Assembly: GCA_017165825.1 (NCBI GenBank)
Contig: CM029372.1
Span: 28,661,338-28,725,337, forward strand
Length of the DNA: 64,000 nucleotides
Direction of reading: 5' to 3'
Source: Hepsetus odoe
Lineage: Eukaryota; Chordata; Actinopteri; Characiformes; Hepsetidae
Shown here: piece after piece, positions 21,947-35,800 of the stretch
How positions within the stretch are numbered: position 1 is the stretch's first letter
How the letters are laid out: each line of letters begins with the position of its first letter
Translations under genes and position numbers: made by a program
The notes under the pieces: generated by a model
Databases searched by the model: none
Seen by the model: the letters and a program-made list of their open reading frames with translations, nothing else
Told to the model about the DNA's origin: nothing

Positions 21947-24900
21947 TTAGTTTAATGTTGTGACGCCCATGGGGACTTTGTCGGATATGGTGTTAAGTCT
22001 CTGGTCCAGGTAATTTCTGTCCTTCTTACAACAGCGCTTCCATATGAACATGAAGAGGGCCACTCCAGGAATAGCGAGGCAAGGAATTCCAGCCAGGATG
22101 AATATGATGCCACTGATCCAGTCTGGGTAAGTGGTTTCTGCCAACTTCGGGAATCCTGCCTGTAGGTGGAAAAACACGACAGGAGTTGCAGTGTGTCTAG
22201 GACAAGCCAAGCTCCCTGCTCATTGCACTCTTCCTAGAGGTTACCTTCGGGCTTATGACTGTGAGAAATGACTTGATTACCTAAGAACTACCGAGAGACC
22301 ATAAAACATCTGTTCCTAAAACCATTCACTTATAATCTCTTTCAGGTTTGGTTTAAATACTATAATTAGTTTGTCCAGGGGTCTATGTCCTGGCCCCGCC
22401 CTACCAGGTGATAGGACTGTCAGATATGTAGCTGTTTTTTGGAACAGAGACAACAACCCCCACTCTGCATCTTATTACCTGCAACTAATCAGGTTTGTTT
22501 TTATTTTAAACCCAAATAGAACATTTTAAAAAGAATACCGATTCAGGGTCCCAGACGATATATGTTAGTTTTTTGCTAATGGTGGTGACGAAGTAGAAGA
22601 CCAGAATGACCAGCAGGATCAGTGGACTCAAGACTCGCCATGTGACCTGCCAGAAGATGTTGGGCTTGTGACCAACCATGAACTTGAGGTCCTCATTAAA
22701 CCTGTCAAGTGGGAATCAGTATCAGCATCATCCTTCTTGGTCAAGATGATCATTTTTTACCTGATATTAAGCTGCAGTGATTGGTTCGGGACACCTACCT
22801 GTCAATGCCATAGACGTAGGACACAGCGATCATCTCACAGAAAGCTATCACAAGGAGTGGAATAGAAGCCGCGAATCCGTCAAACAGAGCAAGCCAGTAG
22901 TTTCCAGAGCTTTGCACAAATATTAGTGCTATGATGCATGAGACCAGACACGTCAGACCTGCAAACGAAGACACAAGTAGATTATTCTGTCTGTTCTAAT
23001 CTAAATAAGTGAATTAATCCCTTTCTTAGACGTACCTGTGAACAGTTCTTTAGGCCAAGTCCTAGGCAGAACGTTCAGGTCCTGTAGAGGCACCACGCAT
23101 CCTTCAATGTTGCCAAACATGGTGGAGAGTCCCAGGCAGAAGAGCATGATGAAGAAGAGCACTGACCAAAGAGGAGAGATGGGCATTTTGGTGATTGCCT
23201 CTGTGAACACGATGAAGGCCAGGCCGGTACCTTCCACTCCCTGTAATCCAAACACATGCTGGCTCGTTATTTTCTATTCTATTTCTATTCTGTGCAGTTT
23301 TATAAACCAGTTTCCCATCTCAGCCCAGTGATCCTCAGAAGGTCCATCTCCAAAAATGTATCTTAAATAACTTCTAGAGGTGTGCTAATAGTTGGGACTG
23401 AGTAAAAGTTTGACCACATAGGAGCCCCAGAATCTGGACATTGAAACCAAGTTATAGTCAGTCTTCTATCCCTTAGGAACTGGAATTGCATGCATTAATA
23501 CCTCGCTGAGGAAAGATTTCATTTCACAGTTCTTCAGTTTCAGTTCCTGAATCATCTCCGGTGCTGTGATGTTCAGACTTTCCAAGACTTTGTCATAGCT
23601 GCTCTCTGTGATGTTTCCCTCTGGAAGATCAAATGCATTCATGAGAGCCATGATGTTCCTGTTTAAGAAGACAGAGAGAAACTGTCATTTCCCAAGAACA
23701 CCAACGTGGAGAAAATGGTGAAGTGCCCCATGAGGAATGAGTGAAATCATACCCAGCCACACAGTCGTCATATTTCTCAGTGGCTCGGAAGCCGATGATG
23801 GAGTAGATGACTGTAGCTGAGTAGACAGAAGTCAGGCCATTTATGATGGAGATGATGACTGCGTCCTTTTCACAGTGGTTGCTGGGGAAACATTTTTTTA
23901 AATGTCTGTATCAGTCACCAGTTCTACCATCTATTTAGTAATGGACAGTTGGTGAAACTTTAGTTTGGTTGACTTACTGCACAGGATTGTAGCTGGAGAA
24001 GGAGATGAGCCCCCCAAAAGCCAACGAGAAGGAAAACAACACCTGAGCTCCTGCATCCAGCCAGGTGCTTGGGTTCATCAGCTCATTCACCTAGGAGACA
24101 ACCAGAAAATGAACAACCTGGAGCAACTTAGGGTTGATGGTCTTGCTCAGGAACTCAATGGATTACAATGGGAGACCATAGGTTACTTCCTACTTGGAGG
24201 GATGCACGTTCCCACCAATCAAGGAGAGTAAAGTTGATAGAGCAACAACATGAAGACCTCTAATTGGACTTTCTGCACAGTTTAAGAAAAGTGAACTTAC
24301 ATCTGGAGTGAAGAGGAACTTAATCCCGTTCAAAGAGCCTTTGAGAGTCAGCCCTCTGATCAGGAAGATGGTGAGAACCACGTAGGGAAGAGTGGATGTG
24401 ATGTACACAGCCTGGAAGGAGGACCATATGTTGTCAGACAGACCTACAACGTCCAGTGTGCAAGTGGAATGTAACAAGGTAAGGAGGAGGTTTATTTTAG
24501 ATAAACTGAAACCATCTGTGTGGGTCTAAAAGGATGATCGTGTACTGAATTCATTATAACTGTCTCACTTTACAAATATTTATTTCCTTCTTTCAAGATC
24601 TGGTTAGTTTCCATTTCCATTTACTCATTTAGGCGCTTTTATCCAAAGCGACTTACAAGTGAGGAACCACTTTCAAGCTTCAGCATGGAAGAAGCTTTAT
24701 ATGTACATTAAATGCTACATAGAGTAAAATAAATAAAAAGGATAACTTGTAAAAATGCAGTGTATAAGTTGAGCAGGAAAGGTGATGATAAAGAAGTAAA
24801 CAGTGTGAGTCTGAGATGCTAGAGCGTTAGGCGGGGAGATGTTCTCAGAAGCAAGGGCGTCAACGTTCTGATAGTATCTGGTATCTGGACTGGTTACCTC

Positions 24901-27379
24901 CTGAATGAGGGCAGAAAAAGTTTGATCATCGTACCTTGCCTGTGGTTTCAATGCCTCGGATGCAGCAGACCCAGAGAACCACCCAAGCTGCAATCAGACA
25001 CAACACCATCCACCACTGGAGCCCGCCAGAATCATCAATCTGTGCCGAGATGTTCAGAGTTTCCCTGTACCAGAAATAATCCACAGGAGAGCTGCGGGCG
25101 CACTCTGACACCAGGCCTGCAGGGGTAGACACTCATGCTGCTTATCTCTTAATGACAGTCTGGTGTGCAATTTGACTCGTTTGTATCTCAAAGTGGCCGA
25201 ATGCAGGATGCTAAGCTTTCGTTACCTGTCCTGTTGTCATTAATGGGGCACTGGCTCCAGGGAAGTGGGTCCTGGAAGGAATTGAAGAAGTACCACATGA
25301 CCCAGGCCATGATGGTGTTGTAGTACATGCCCACCACAAAGGAGCACAGCATGGATGCTATACCTGAGGATCCAGAGGGCAGTTTTCAGGTTGGTTGTGG
25401 GAAGTAATAACACGGTTAACGTTAATTGATAGCATGGATTATTTAGCCCCCACACTTTTCCCACTTTCCCGGCTAATGAGCAAGTGGAGTTTTTCGAGAG
25501 GGTGGACGTCAGGCCACGTGTACATTCAAAGTTTCAGAAAGTTGCTGGTCTATAAAGTCTTAAATGTGTTCACCTGTGACTGTTTCCAGTCATCTAGGGG
25601 TTAAATGGTAATGTTCAATGCTTATAATCTTAAAAAGGTTGTTCAAGGGTGTTCCATCTTTAAGATACAAGTTTATGCCAATCCCAAGCATGCTCACATT
25701 TGCAGTCCATGCTACAGCAGTTTTGTGTCCTAGCTAGATCTCCACCGTCTCACGCTACCACACTAGTGATGAATCCCAAAATATGTTTTTCCCAAACAAG
25801 GAACATCTCTGCACAAGTGGAGAGGAATGCTGGTCCTCAGTGATGAAGCAAGAGGGAGGCTAATTATGCTGCCTTGGACGTCTGGCCACAGATACTCGTG
25901 GGACCTCCAAGGACCGGTGGGAACCCTACAAACTACCCATTTGTGAAAGTCTCACCGACTCCAGTGAGGTAAGGGCTGATGGATCTCCAAACCCCAATGC
26001 TTCCCTTCCTCAGCCTCTGACCCACAGCAAACTCCAGATGCAGCAGAGGAATCCCCTCCAGAACCAGCAGCAGCAGGAAGGGAATCATGAATGCTCCTAG
26101 AAAAATCACAGCAAAAGTCAGGGACTGTCCCGTTGAATCTCACGGCACTGATTATGGTCAACTCAAGATACAGTTCCAGTAAGATCAAATGACACTGTGT
26201 TGACAGTTAATGTAATGTTACAGGTTACTGATGAACCGTCACTTTTCCTCCATGGCAACATGAGCGCTTGGTAAGGGGACAAAGAAACCTCCGCTGGAAC
26301 ATTTACACTGATATGAAGGGAAATTGAGGCAGAGGCAGGAATTTGAGGGATGTACAGTAATGTGAAGGGAAATGGAGGCAGAGGCAGGAATTTGAGGGAT
26401 GTACAGTACTATGAAGGGTAATTCAATGTAAAGTGCCTTGGGGCAACTTTGTTGTAAAAGGCGCTATACAAGAATAAATTGAATTGAATTGAATTGAATT
26501 AATTGAGGCAGAGGCAGGATTAAATATGTGGTAAATAGAATATATGGGGTAAAGACTATGTGAAGGGGCACAGGGACAAGGTTAGGGTTTAGAGGAAAAG
26601 TACAATAACATGAGGAAGAGCAGAGGTAGAGGCAAGGATTAGAAGGTGAATAAAGTGACAGATTGTCATTGTGAGACAGATTGTCAACCTCTGCTTTTTA
26701 CCCATAAACACCTTGTAGGAGGGGAGCAGTAATGGGGATGGTACCTTGCTCAAGTGTACCTCAAGGCAACCTACTGGTCTGGGATTCTAACCCTCAACCT
26801 TCTGAGTCTGGAGCCTCATCCCAAACCATTAGACCACCGCTGCCCAATGTTCCCTTCATGGTATGAAAGGAATAAAGAGGCAGAGGCAGAGGCAGGGATT
26901 AGTGGGTAAAAAGAGTGATATGAGAGGGAATAAAGAGGCAGAGGCAGGGAATAGAGGGTAAAGAGAGTGATATGAGAGGGATTAGAGGGTAAAGAGAGTG
27001 ATATGAGAGGGATTAGAAGGTAAAGAGAGTGATATGAGAGGGATTAGAGGGTAAAGAGTGTGATATGATAAAGAGGCAGATGAAAGGATTAGAAGGTAAA
27101 TAAAGGGATATAAATGGAAACAGCAAAAGTGGGCAATAGAGGGTAAATAAGGTGAGATGAAGATAAAATCTGGACCCTACCTCCTCCGTGACTCTGGCAG
27201 AGGTAGGGGAACCTCCAGACGTTGCCCAGTCCTACACAGAAGCCCACACAGGTCAGCATGTACTGGGCTTTGTTGTCCCATTGCGGCCGCTCTCCAGCCT
27301 GGAGCTCCTCCATCTTCTCCAGCTCGGCATGGGAGGAGATGCGCTCCTCCAGGCCGGGGTTAGGCAGCTTCAGCTTCAT
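21947..27379 (-). CDS. slc6a19: SLC6A19-like (B0AT1-type) neutral amino-acid transporter, copy A
   Basis: Twelve exons (minus): 27181-27379, 25956-26096, 25226-25363, 24935-25116, 24301-24411, 23978-24090, 23753-23881, 23502-23658, 23036-23240, 22799-22958, 22539-22701, 21947-22159, giving 636 aa. The start MKLKLPNPGLEERI aligns with the SLC6A19 N terminus. GLGNVWRFPYLCQSHGGG (TM1), ECARSSPVDYFWYRETLNI, GVEGTGLAFIVFTEAITKMP and GHKPNIFWQVTWRV are characteristic of SLC6A19. It is predicted to carry neutral amino acids with Na+ across the apical membrane of enterocytes and kidney tubule, with ACE2/collectrin partners. Exon lengths 2-11 equal those of copy B and slc6a18 exactly, so the three arose by tandem duplication. 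No (CA)n/(TG)n flanks its splice sites, unlike slc6a18. The gene carries no visible lesion. Confidence 0.95.
24611..24672 (-). mobile_element. SINE tail fragment
   Basis: The 'atccaaagcgacttacaa' word typical of fish SINE/LINE tails, in slc6a19-A intron 4. Confidence 0.45.
26407..26505 (+). mobile_element. LINE-like 3' tail with (AATTG)n
   Basis: 'aaagtgccttggggcaac' and 'ggcgctatacaagaataaa' followed by a tandem AATTG pentamer. This is the usual 3' terminus of a fish non-LTR element; the rest of the element is absent. Confidence 0.55.
26700..26848 (-). mobile_element. type B SINE, reverse orientation
   Basis: 'ggagcagtaatggggatggt' and the complement of an A-box/B-box head ending 'accattagaccaccgctgcc'. 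Confidence 0.6.
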
Positions 27380-27899
27380 CCTGACGTGTCCTCCTGGCGA
27401 GACGGTGGAGAGACTGAAGGGATGTGGCGGCAAGTCACTGAGCGTTAACTGTGTGGGACCCTTCTTTAGTGGTGACCTTCAGCACCTGGACCACGTTATC
27501 AGCAGATTCATCTGACTGAGCGAGATATCCTGACTGCTCAGCAAGTCTGCATCCTGCTTTACTGCAGTTAATACGTAATAGTGCTGCACACTTGGGTTAT
27601 TTCCAGAAAGCACTGAGAGAGTTCAACATGTGGGGACACTGAGGACCTTCACTTCTGTTGGAGAAGTTTCATCATGTTGTGGAATAAATCATGGAAAAGT
27701 TACAGATACATGAAGATTTTAGCAAAAATGTAAAGTATTTGTCAATAATAATAATAATAAATAATAATAATAATTAGTGTCTCTGTATTTCTAAATCTGA
27801 ACAAATGTATGGACGAGAATTTATGTGCTGAAAGCCGTCTTTAGTGAAAGTGACAACCCTCATTGTGAAAGACAGCACAGCACAACACAACAGAATTCA

Positions 27900-28036
27900 A
27901 CCGCTATTGAAAGCGCCCGGGGAGCAGTGATGGGGAAGGTACCTTGCTCAAGGGTACTTCCCTACTGGTGAGGAAATTGAACCCACAATCTTCCGATCTG
28001 GGGCGACTCCCTCACCACTAGAACACCGCTGTCCCA
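27900..28036 (-). mobile_element. type B SINE, reverse orientation
   Basis: 'gcgcccggggagcagtgatg', 'ttgctcaagggtac' and the complement of a tRNA-like head ('accactagaacaccgctgtc'). It lies upstream of slc6a19-A. An (ATA)n microsatellite is at 27740-27772. The rest of 27400-28560 shows nothing further. Confidence 0.65.
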
Positions 28037-28565
28037 GATAGAAAAACCTGAAACAAGGATTCCAGGCATCAGCAGCTGTAGTTCAGTTTCAGCTTGTTCC
28101 TCAAACCTTCTCCAGCATCTTAAGGTTACAAGGTTCCCTCTGAAACCCTCCTTAAATTTTCATTGAAGTAAGAGATCTCCTCCAGCTTCCGTAGAAACCG
28201 GTGCCGAACTCAGCTGTGTGTTCGAGGTAACGTCCATCTCCTCCTCCTGTCTTCCCTATACGTGTGTCTCCCCTGGTGTCTGAGGCTCTGGTTCCTCCTG
28301 CAGAGGAGTGGCTCCAGATCCTGAAACTCCCTTCACCATGTTTCATAGTGTGGAGCTCTTCTGATCATCCTTCTGTCTCCAAACACCAGGAACTCTTCAG
28401 CTTCTGATTGCTCTAGAAGATTGTGTGTGGGTTCTACAGTCTGACCTCTGAGCTTCTCCATCAACAGAGGAGCTTAGAGCGGAGGAATGGAGTTTTTTTG
28501 ACGTTTTTTTGTCCTGCAGATATCTCCCAGAGACTCGTCCACTCTCCAGAATAATTAGTGTATCT

Positions 28566-28733
28566 ATTACAAGGTGTTTCTGATAAAGTGGCCGGTAAAT
28601 GGGTGGGTGTTTCTGATAAAATGGCCAGTAAATGGGTGGGTGTTTCTGATAAAGTGGCCGGTAAATGGTTGGGTGTTTCTGATAAAGTGGCCGGTAAATG
28701 GGTGAGTGTTTCTGATAAAGTGGCCAGTGGGCG
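28566..28733. repeat. 33-bp minisatellite
   Basis: Five units of about 33 bp built on 'gtttctgataaagtggccgg', intergenic between the two slc6a19 copies. Confidence 0.9.
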
Positions 28734-29079
28734 TTATATCCAAAACAACATGAGAACATAAACATGTTTATTACTCGGACGAAGTGCAGTTCCATCAGTG
28801 TTTAACTGAGGCAACATCACAGACTCTTCAGGATGATTTTACACCTTTTTAATGATTAATTATTAATTACAGTTCTCTCTGTCCTGAAAAAGAGCGGCGC
28901 ACTAAAAGTCTCTCTGAACCACAGAGAGGTCCTGAGGTCAGAGCACTGCTGAATAAACATCTCCCAAACACTGGAGAAGGCTCCTTCACAGGACATCAAC
29001 AGAAGGTTCTTTAAAGAAGCATTAGTAAAACATCATTCGTGGCTAAAGTCTACATTCTCTCCCCTAAAGTACAGACACT

Positions 29080-29345
29080 TCTCACTCACTCATTTTCTGA
29101 GCTGCTTGTCCTGATTATCACTGGGCAAAAGGCAAGGACAAACCCTGGACAGCCCACCAGTTCATTGCAGGGACACACAGGCAAACACTCACACACACAC
29201 ACTCACATACACACACATGCACGCACACATAAGGGACAATGTATCATCTCCAGTCCAGTCTTTGAACAGTGTGAGGAGACCAGAGCTCGCAGAGAGAACA
29301 CACAGACACAGGGACAACATGTCCACTCCACACAGAAAGGAGCCA
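29080..29345 (+). repeat. dispersed repeat with CA-rich centre
   Basis: 'gagctgcttgtcctgattat', 'cattgcagggacacacaggc' and 'acaacatgtccactcc' match the order seen at 60110-60440 and, in part, at 40360-40490. It is an interspersed repeat of unresolved class. Confidence 0.55.
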
Positions 29346-29457
29346 GTCTGTCCCGGCTCCACGTTTCTTTTATTTTTCTGCTGTGGTTTTCCTCAAGATC
29401 CATTAAATACCATTAAAATCAGATCATTCCACTTTCATGTTTATTTAGTCAGCTAAG

Positions 29458-29662
29458 GCAGTGGTGTCCAAGTGTTCAGGGACTCCAGGATCGGAAGGTC
29501 GAGGGTTCGAATCCTGGAACAATAGGTTCCCTTGATCAAGGTACCGTCCCCGTCACTGCTCCCCAGGTGCTGGATGTGTCTGCCCCCTGCTGGCTGGTGT
29601 GTTAAACACAGACAATGTGTTCAGTTGTGTGTTTTCATGATCACCAATAGTCACTTTCACTT
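29458..29662 (+). mobile_element. type B SINE
   Basis: A box-like 'gcagtggtgtccaagtg', B box 'gagggttcgaatcc', 'ccttgatcaaggtaccgtcc' and the end 'aatagtcactttcacttt'. Confidence 0.65.
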
Positions 29663-29807
29663 TAAATTCTCAGGAAACTCGTCACTGCACTCATTCAGGA
29701 ACAAATCCCACAATCTTCAGGCGTTGGGAACACATTACTGTACATATGATTACGTTCATTTTTAGCCTCCAAACATTCGAATATTTAGGTCTTTTATTGC
29801 TGGAGCA

Positions 29808-32800
29808 TCATTTCCGCTCCTCTGGTTCCTTCGTTTGCTCGTCCATCTGTATTTGAGTTGAAATGCTGCTGATCTCCTGGACTGGCGTGGATTCTGCCTG
29901 ACAGCAGCGGCTCTTTATCAGTCTGAATAAAGCCACCAAGGGAATGAACAGAGCAGGAACTCCAGACAGGATGAAGATGATGAAGTAGATCCAGGACGGG
30001 TAGGACAGGGTCTGCAGTTTGGGGAAGTTCTCCTGGAAAAGCAGCAGAGGTGTGTATACTTTTACACAAATCATTCTGCAAAGGTTTATTGATTAAAACA
30101 TTGATTATTGACTGAAGTAATCTTTATATAAAAGCAGATGTGCACTATAATACGTTCTGATAAACTGTAATGTTCGACAGGAAGGGTAGGGGGCGACATG
30201 ACCTAAATACATGACCAAAATAATGGTCATGTGATCATTCTTCTTCTTCTTCTATTTTGCTGCTCCCGTTAGGTGTCTAACTCGCGGATCATCTGTCTCC
30301 ATGTCTTCCTGTCCTCGGCATCTTCCTCTTTCGCACCGACCACATCCATAAACCTCCTCTTTGTTCTTCCTCTTCTCCTCTTTACTGGCAAACCAAGGTC
30401 ATTGTGAAAGAAGAAGATGCAGAGGACAGGAAGACATGGAGACAGATGATTCACAGTGGAGACCCCCAACACTTTGGTAAGATGTAAACTTTATATTTTA
30501 AATTAAAAAAGGATCTAAAGACACTTTAAAGCTCATTCTGACAAGCCGTAATTCACAGCAGGAAGTGTAGGCGGTGATCTTTTCTATCATTTAATTGAAA
30601 AAGCTCTTTAATGTTGTTCTTCTGACAGACTGTACTGCAGTCGAAAGGCTAAACGTACAGATGCAGGGTCCCAGGTGATGTAGGTGAGATCTTTGGTCGC
30701 CGTGGAGATGAGATAGAAGAGGAAGATGATGAGAACAATGAGTGGACTGACCACTCTCCATGTAGCCTGCCAGAAGAAGTTAGGTTTGTGTCCGATCATG
30801 AACTCAATGTCTTTATTGAACCTGGAACAGAGTAAAGTGTGTTATTTTTGTATGTTAGGCTAATAAAGGGACCAACTACAGAGACGGGAAACTTTCCTAG
30901 ACAACTAGCCTATGGCTAATTGGCTAATTTCATGGGTAGTATATTGAGGCCTTGTTACTAATCTGGTGTTCGTGGCTTGATTTACAGCATTTTGTAAAAG
31001 TCCCGAGATCCTCAATCCTTACTTTTTTGCTTCCATACTTTCTTTATTTTTAATGTCTTCCTGAAGGACAGTGTTGTTGTCTCTCATGTTCAGTCCAGTC
31101 TCTGTACCTGAGCAGTTCTCCAGATCTTCCTGAAGGACAGTGTTGTTGTCTCTCATTTTCAGTCCAGTCTCTGTACCTGAGCAGTTCTCCACTTTAACTG
31201 TCTCACTATCGTCCTCATTTTTAAAAACAAAAGATCTTGGGCTGGTTGGTTTTGGTGTCTTTCAGATTATAAGAACATAAAACGCTAATTTTGTACAATC
31301 TGCCTTGACCTCTAGGTTCTACTCATGCACCAACAAGGAGGAAAGTGAGGGTCAATCAGTGTCATACTGTGTTCAGTCTCACCTGTCTATCCCATAGACA
31401 TATGAAACAGCCACCATCTCACAGAAGGCGATGATGAGTAAGGGGATGGATCCAGCGAACCCATCAAACAGAGCTAGCCAGTATTCTCCAGAACGCTGTG
31501 TGAAGATCAGAGCAATGGCAAAGGAGGCCAGACACACGATTCCTGTAATTCAGACATCCTCCTTACTGTCTCCATACAAGTTTCTGCTTCACTTCAAACA
31601 AACACTTTGGGCAAAAGTGCGATTATCCTGCAGATACAGTACACTGAAATTGATCTGACCGTGTTCAATCCATAGTTGGGTACCTGTTAGAGCCTCCTTA
31701 GGCCAGCTCTTGGGGAAGATATTGAGGTCCTGAAGAGGCACCACAACCCCTTCAACACTGCCAAACATGGTGGAGAGTCCTAAGCAGAAGAGCATGATGA
31801 AGAAGAGCACTGACCAGAGAGGAGAGATGGGCATCTTGGTGATGGCCTCTGTAAACACGATGAATGCCAAACCAGTGCCTTCCACTCCCTGCAACCCAAA
31901 AAACATGGCTGTTCTTTTGAATGTTCTTGTAGCTTCTTCTGAAGCTGATTTGAAGTAAAAAATAGCGTCTCATTCTGTGAATGCCATAATCATGACTGGT
32001 GCAAGGGAGGGCAAGAACAATGGATTTCAGGTCAGCCTACACATAGAGTCTAACAGAAGAAGTTAGGGTAGCTAAACCAGACTGCTAGATTTGGGAAAGG
32101 GGATAGCAGGGTCTCACCTGGCTGAGCAGACGTTGCATGTCACAGGTCTCCAGCTTGAGTTCCTGAATGATTTCTGGTTTTGTGCTGTTGAGACTCTTGA
32201 AGACTTCATCGTAGTTACTCTCTGTGATGTTTCCCTCAGAAAGCTCAAATGCATTCAGAAGGCTCAGGATGTTCCTGGTAAGGAAGAGAGAACGTGTAGG
32301 TGTGTTTACTTTCCCAGAGGAATATCTTGGAAAACTGGACCCTTTCACCCAGCTTTCAGCCTGGAGTTTCAGTTTTAGACAAACATCTGGTTCAGATTTA
32401 GGACCAGTCAAATTAGGACCAGGAAAAGACCCAACAGCCTCTTTTCAGTATCGGACCGAACATGGACAGTAACTTTTCCAGTGGGATAAAGTGTAATGCT
32501 GACCAACTGACCTCAGGACAGCTTTTTAAATATTTATGTTTATAGAATTTAGCAGACACTCTTATCCAGAGTGACAGCCATTGTTTAATTAAATGGACAG
32601 TCTCCTGACAGCAACTTAGGGTTAAGGGCTTAGCTCAGAAACCCAGTGTTGGTAGTACTGGTGGTAGGATTTGAATCTGCAACTTCTTCAATAGGCAAGT
32701 CTCCACCATCACCACTCTGTGGTCACAATCAGAAGCTTTGGGAGGAATGAAATCCATGAGGTATTAAGGGGTGGTGGTAGCCTTGGGATAGACTGTGGGC

Positions 32801-35800
32801 CGAGAGGTGGTGGGTTTGAGTTTTGCTCTGTTCTCTCCAGCACCATCTGAGGGCCTGAACAACACCCTTAGAACGAAAATAAAAGTGCAGCATCTTTGTC
32901 TGTCCATCATTCAATAAAAAATGTCAAAACCTCTAATTAGATATTGGCCATTGCCTGGTTTCTAAATATCTGTTGCTCTTTTTACCTTTTAGCTCTACCT
33001 TGGAAAAGAGGCCTTTGTGGTTTCTGTTTTTGGACATCAGAACATACCCGCTGATGCATTCGTCAAACGCCTCTGTGGCTCGGAAGCCTATGATGGAATA
33101 GATCACTATAGCGGCGTAGATGGAGGTGAGCCCGTTGATTATGGAGATGATAACGGCATCCTGTTCACAGTTGTTACTGCAAAACACGATCACATATTCC
33201 ACCTTCTCTTGAGATTCAAAACTGCTCCACAGTGTGATATGAAATGGAACCTTACTTACTGGATGGGATTGTAGCTGGAAAAGGAGATCAGACCTCCAAA
33301 GGCTAGAGAGAACGAGTAGAACACCTGAGCTCCAGCATCCAGCCACGTAGCCGGATTCAACAACTCGTTTAACTGCATGAGAGCCGCAGAACACATTCAA
33401 TTATAAACCTGTCTAAGAAAACTGTCATAAATGTTCTTCCTTAAAACGTGTTTCCCGAAGGCGCTATGGCCAGCAACCTTCATGTTACACTGCGAGTCCA
33501 ACATTACATTCGTTTGGAGCTGGCCCATTGGATTGTTTTTCTTAGAAATGCTCCAGAGTAATAGCCAGAATATTCCTTATCTTTTAATTGGCACATAATC
33601 ATTTGAGTTTTAGTCACTTCCTTCATTTGGTCTTTGATATTTTGTCCCCAAATCTCATGTGGAAACAATGAGCTGAGTGCTCTCAACAACAGTAAAGATG
33701 GTCTGATCAGGCCTGTAGGACAAAGACAGAACAAGGCCTGAAGGAAAAGGCAGAAGACAACTTTATCGCTCACATCTGGAGTGAAGAGGAACTTAATCCC
33801 GCTGACGGCACCCTTGAGGGTGAGCCCCCTGATCAGGAAGATTGTGAGAACCACGTAGGGAAGAGTGGACGTTATGTACACGGCCTGGAAAGAGAGGTAA
33901 CCACAAAGAGAACGGGTTAAGAAATGCCAGTACATCTACTGAGTCATACTCAACTTTGAACCCTGTGACTAAGCTGCCAGTTTCTCTTTTATGGCATCCA
34001 GAATGTTCTTAAGGAAGATAAAAGAGGTGAAATAAGACCATAAATCAGACTTTGACTTTGACCCCTGCCCCACCTTGTTGAGAAGTGCCTGTTACAGCAA
34101 GTAGGAGTTTCTTACCTTCCCTGTGGTTTCAATGCCTCGGATGCAGCAGACCCAGAGAAGCATCCAAGCAGCCATCAAGCACAACACCATCGGCCACTGC
34201 AGCCCACCTGAGTCTCCAATGTCACTGGAGATGTTCAGGGTCTCCCTGTACCAGTAATAGTCCACAGGGGAGCTGCGGGCACACTCTTGCACCAGGCCTG
34301 AAGCGGGAAGGACATTTCAGATCTTCTGTTGATCTACTCAAGACCTTGTTTGACACATTAGACAACTTCCTTTAACAGTAAAAGTTTTAGCAACAACCGT
34401 TTGCATATTAAACAAAGGAGCAGTGGTGGCTTTGTGGTTCGGGACTAGGCCCCAGGATCAGAAGGTCATGGGTGCTTATTCCTTGTTGAAATTTGTTCAC
34501 AATGATTCAGTGAAGAACTGACCATGAAGCCCCTGGTTTACAGTTGCCCTTTTTAGAAGGGCAGCATCCATACCTGTTCTGTTTTCATTGACGGGACACT
34601 GGCTCCAGGGTAGCGGATCCTGAAAGGAGTTGAAGAAGTACCACATGACCCAGGCAATGATAGTGTTGTAGTACATCCCGACCATGTAGGACACGAGCAT
34701 GGATGCTACACCTGTGGGCAGAGTGTTGGTGCAAATTTACACTTCCTTGCAGATCCTGAGTCTGAACCACAACCTACATTCTAGTCACTTCTTTTTAATT
34801 CTGCAGCACTTTTGCTGTTCCCATCTGGACCAAGCAAAGACAAATGAACAGTTGCTAGGGACTGGGTGAGAAAAAGTGAGGAACTTAGTGTCAAGGAGAA
34901 CCTCCTCAACATGAATATTCTCCAACAAAGCAAAATGAAAGAGTCTATTTGAACTAGGATACTGATAATGTTCTCCCTTGGTGTCTCAGATCAGGAAGAC
35001 TCTTAAGGTGAGTGCCTTTAGTACGTGGTCCTAGCTATAGTGGTCCAGTTTTTATCTGGTTCTCTCACAAAATACTGTAGGATGCAACTCGACTCAGGCC
35101 TTGTTCACACCCAGTAACTTTTACTGACCTGATCACAGGAGGACACTGAGATGTGCAGCAGTTAATACCCATTACAGGTAGGGGACATTATTGTGTCTTC
35201 ACAAGGGACTGAATTGTGTGGCTCGAGAAACACTGGACAGCGTCCACACTTGTAATTTGTCCAGTTTTGATACCAATATCCAGGATTATGTGTCCAGATT
35301 GAAAGTGGGAATTTCCAGGTTCTTGGTAGAACAACGCAACTAGAATGCTTCCTGAATCTGGATCCACAACAGTAGCAAATACTTATATATTCAGCAAATA
35401 CTGTTTGTTGGAAATCATCCTTTTCTCGTTAAATCGGCTATACAGACAGCTTTGTCCAAATTCAAATTCTGGATGTTGTTGGCATGGTTGTACTGCCAGC
35501 ATATAATGAGGCCTTATCAATGGGTATCGCTAACAGTTTACCTGGCACTGGTATTGCTAATAAGCCCTACATCCTAAATCCAATTAAAAACAATTAAGGT
35601 TCACAATTATTAAGTGAAAGTTTTTGACTTGTTGTGCTGGAATGCAGTCAGCTCGGGTTCAGACTTCCCACTTCTGATGTAATTTAATGCATCATCATTG
35701 GGATGGGATTGGGATTGAGACTCACCGACTCCTGCAATGTAGGGATTGATTGACTTCCACACTCCCACACTTCCCTTCCTCAGCCTCTGTCCAATGGCAA

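Larger units (their letters stand above)
26296..27085. repeat. degenerate minisatellites in slc6a19-A intron 1
   Basis: Two blocks: about 50-bp units with 'gaggcagaggcaggaatttg' (26310-26420) and about 31-bp units with 'gggattagagggtaaagaga' (26880-27060). Between them lie a LINE-like 3' tail with (AATTG)n (26407-26505) and a SINE (26700-26848). Confidence 0.75.

Noticed and set aside
28397..28795. 132-codon minus-strand ORF with YQKHPPIYRPL repeats
   Set aside because: Translation of the 33-bp minisatellite at 28566-28733.
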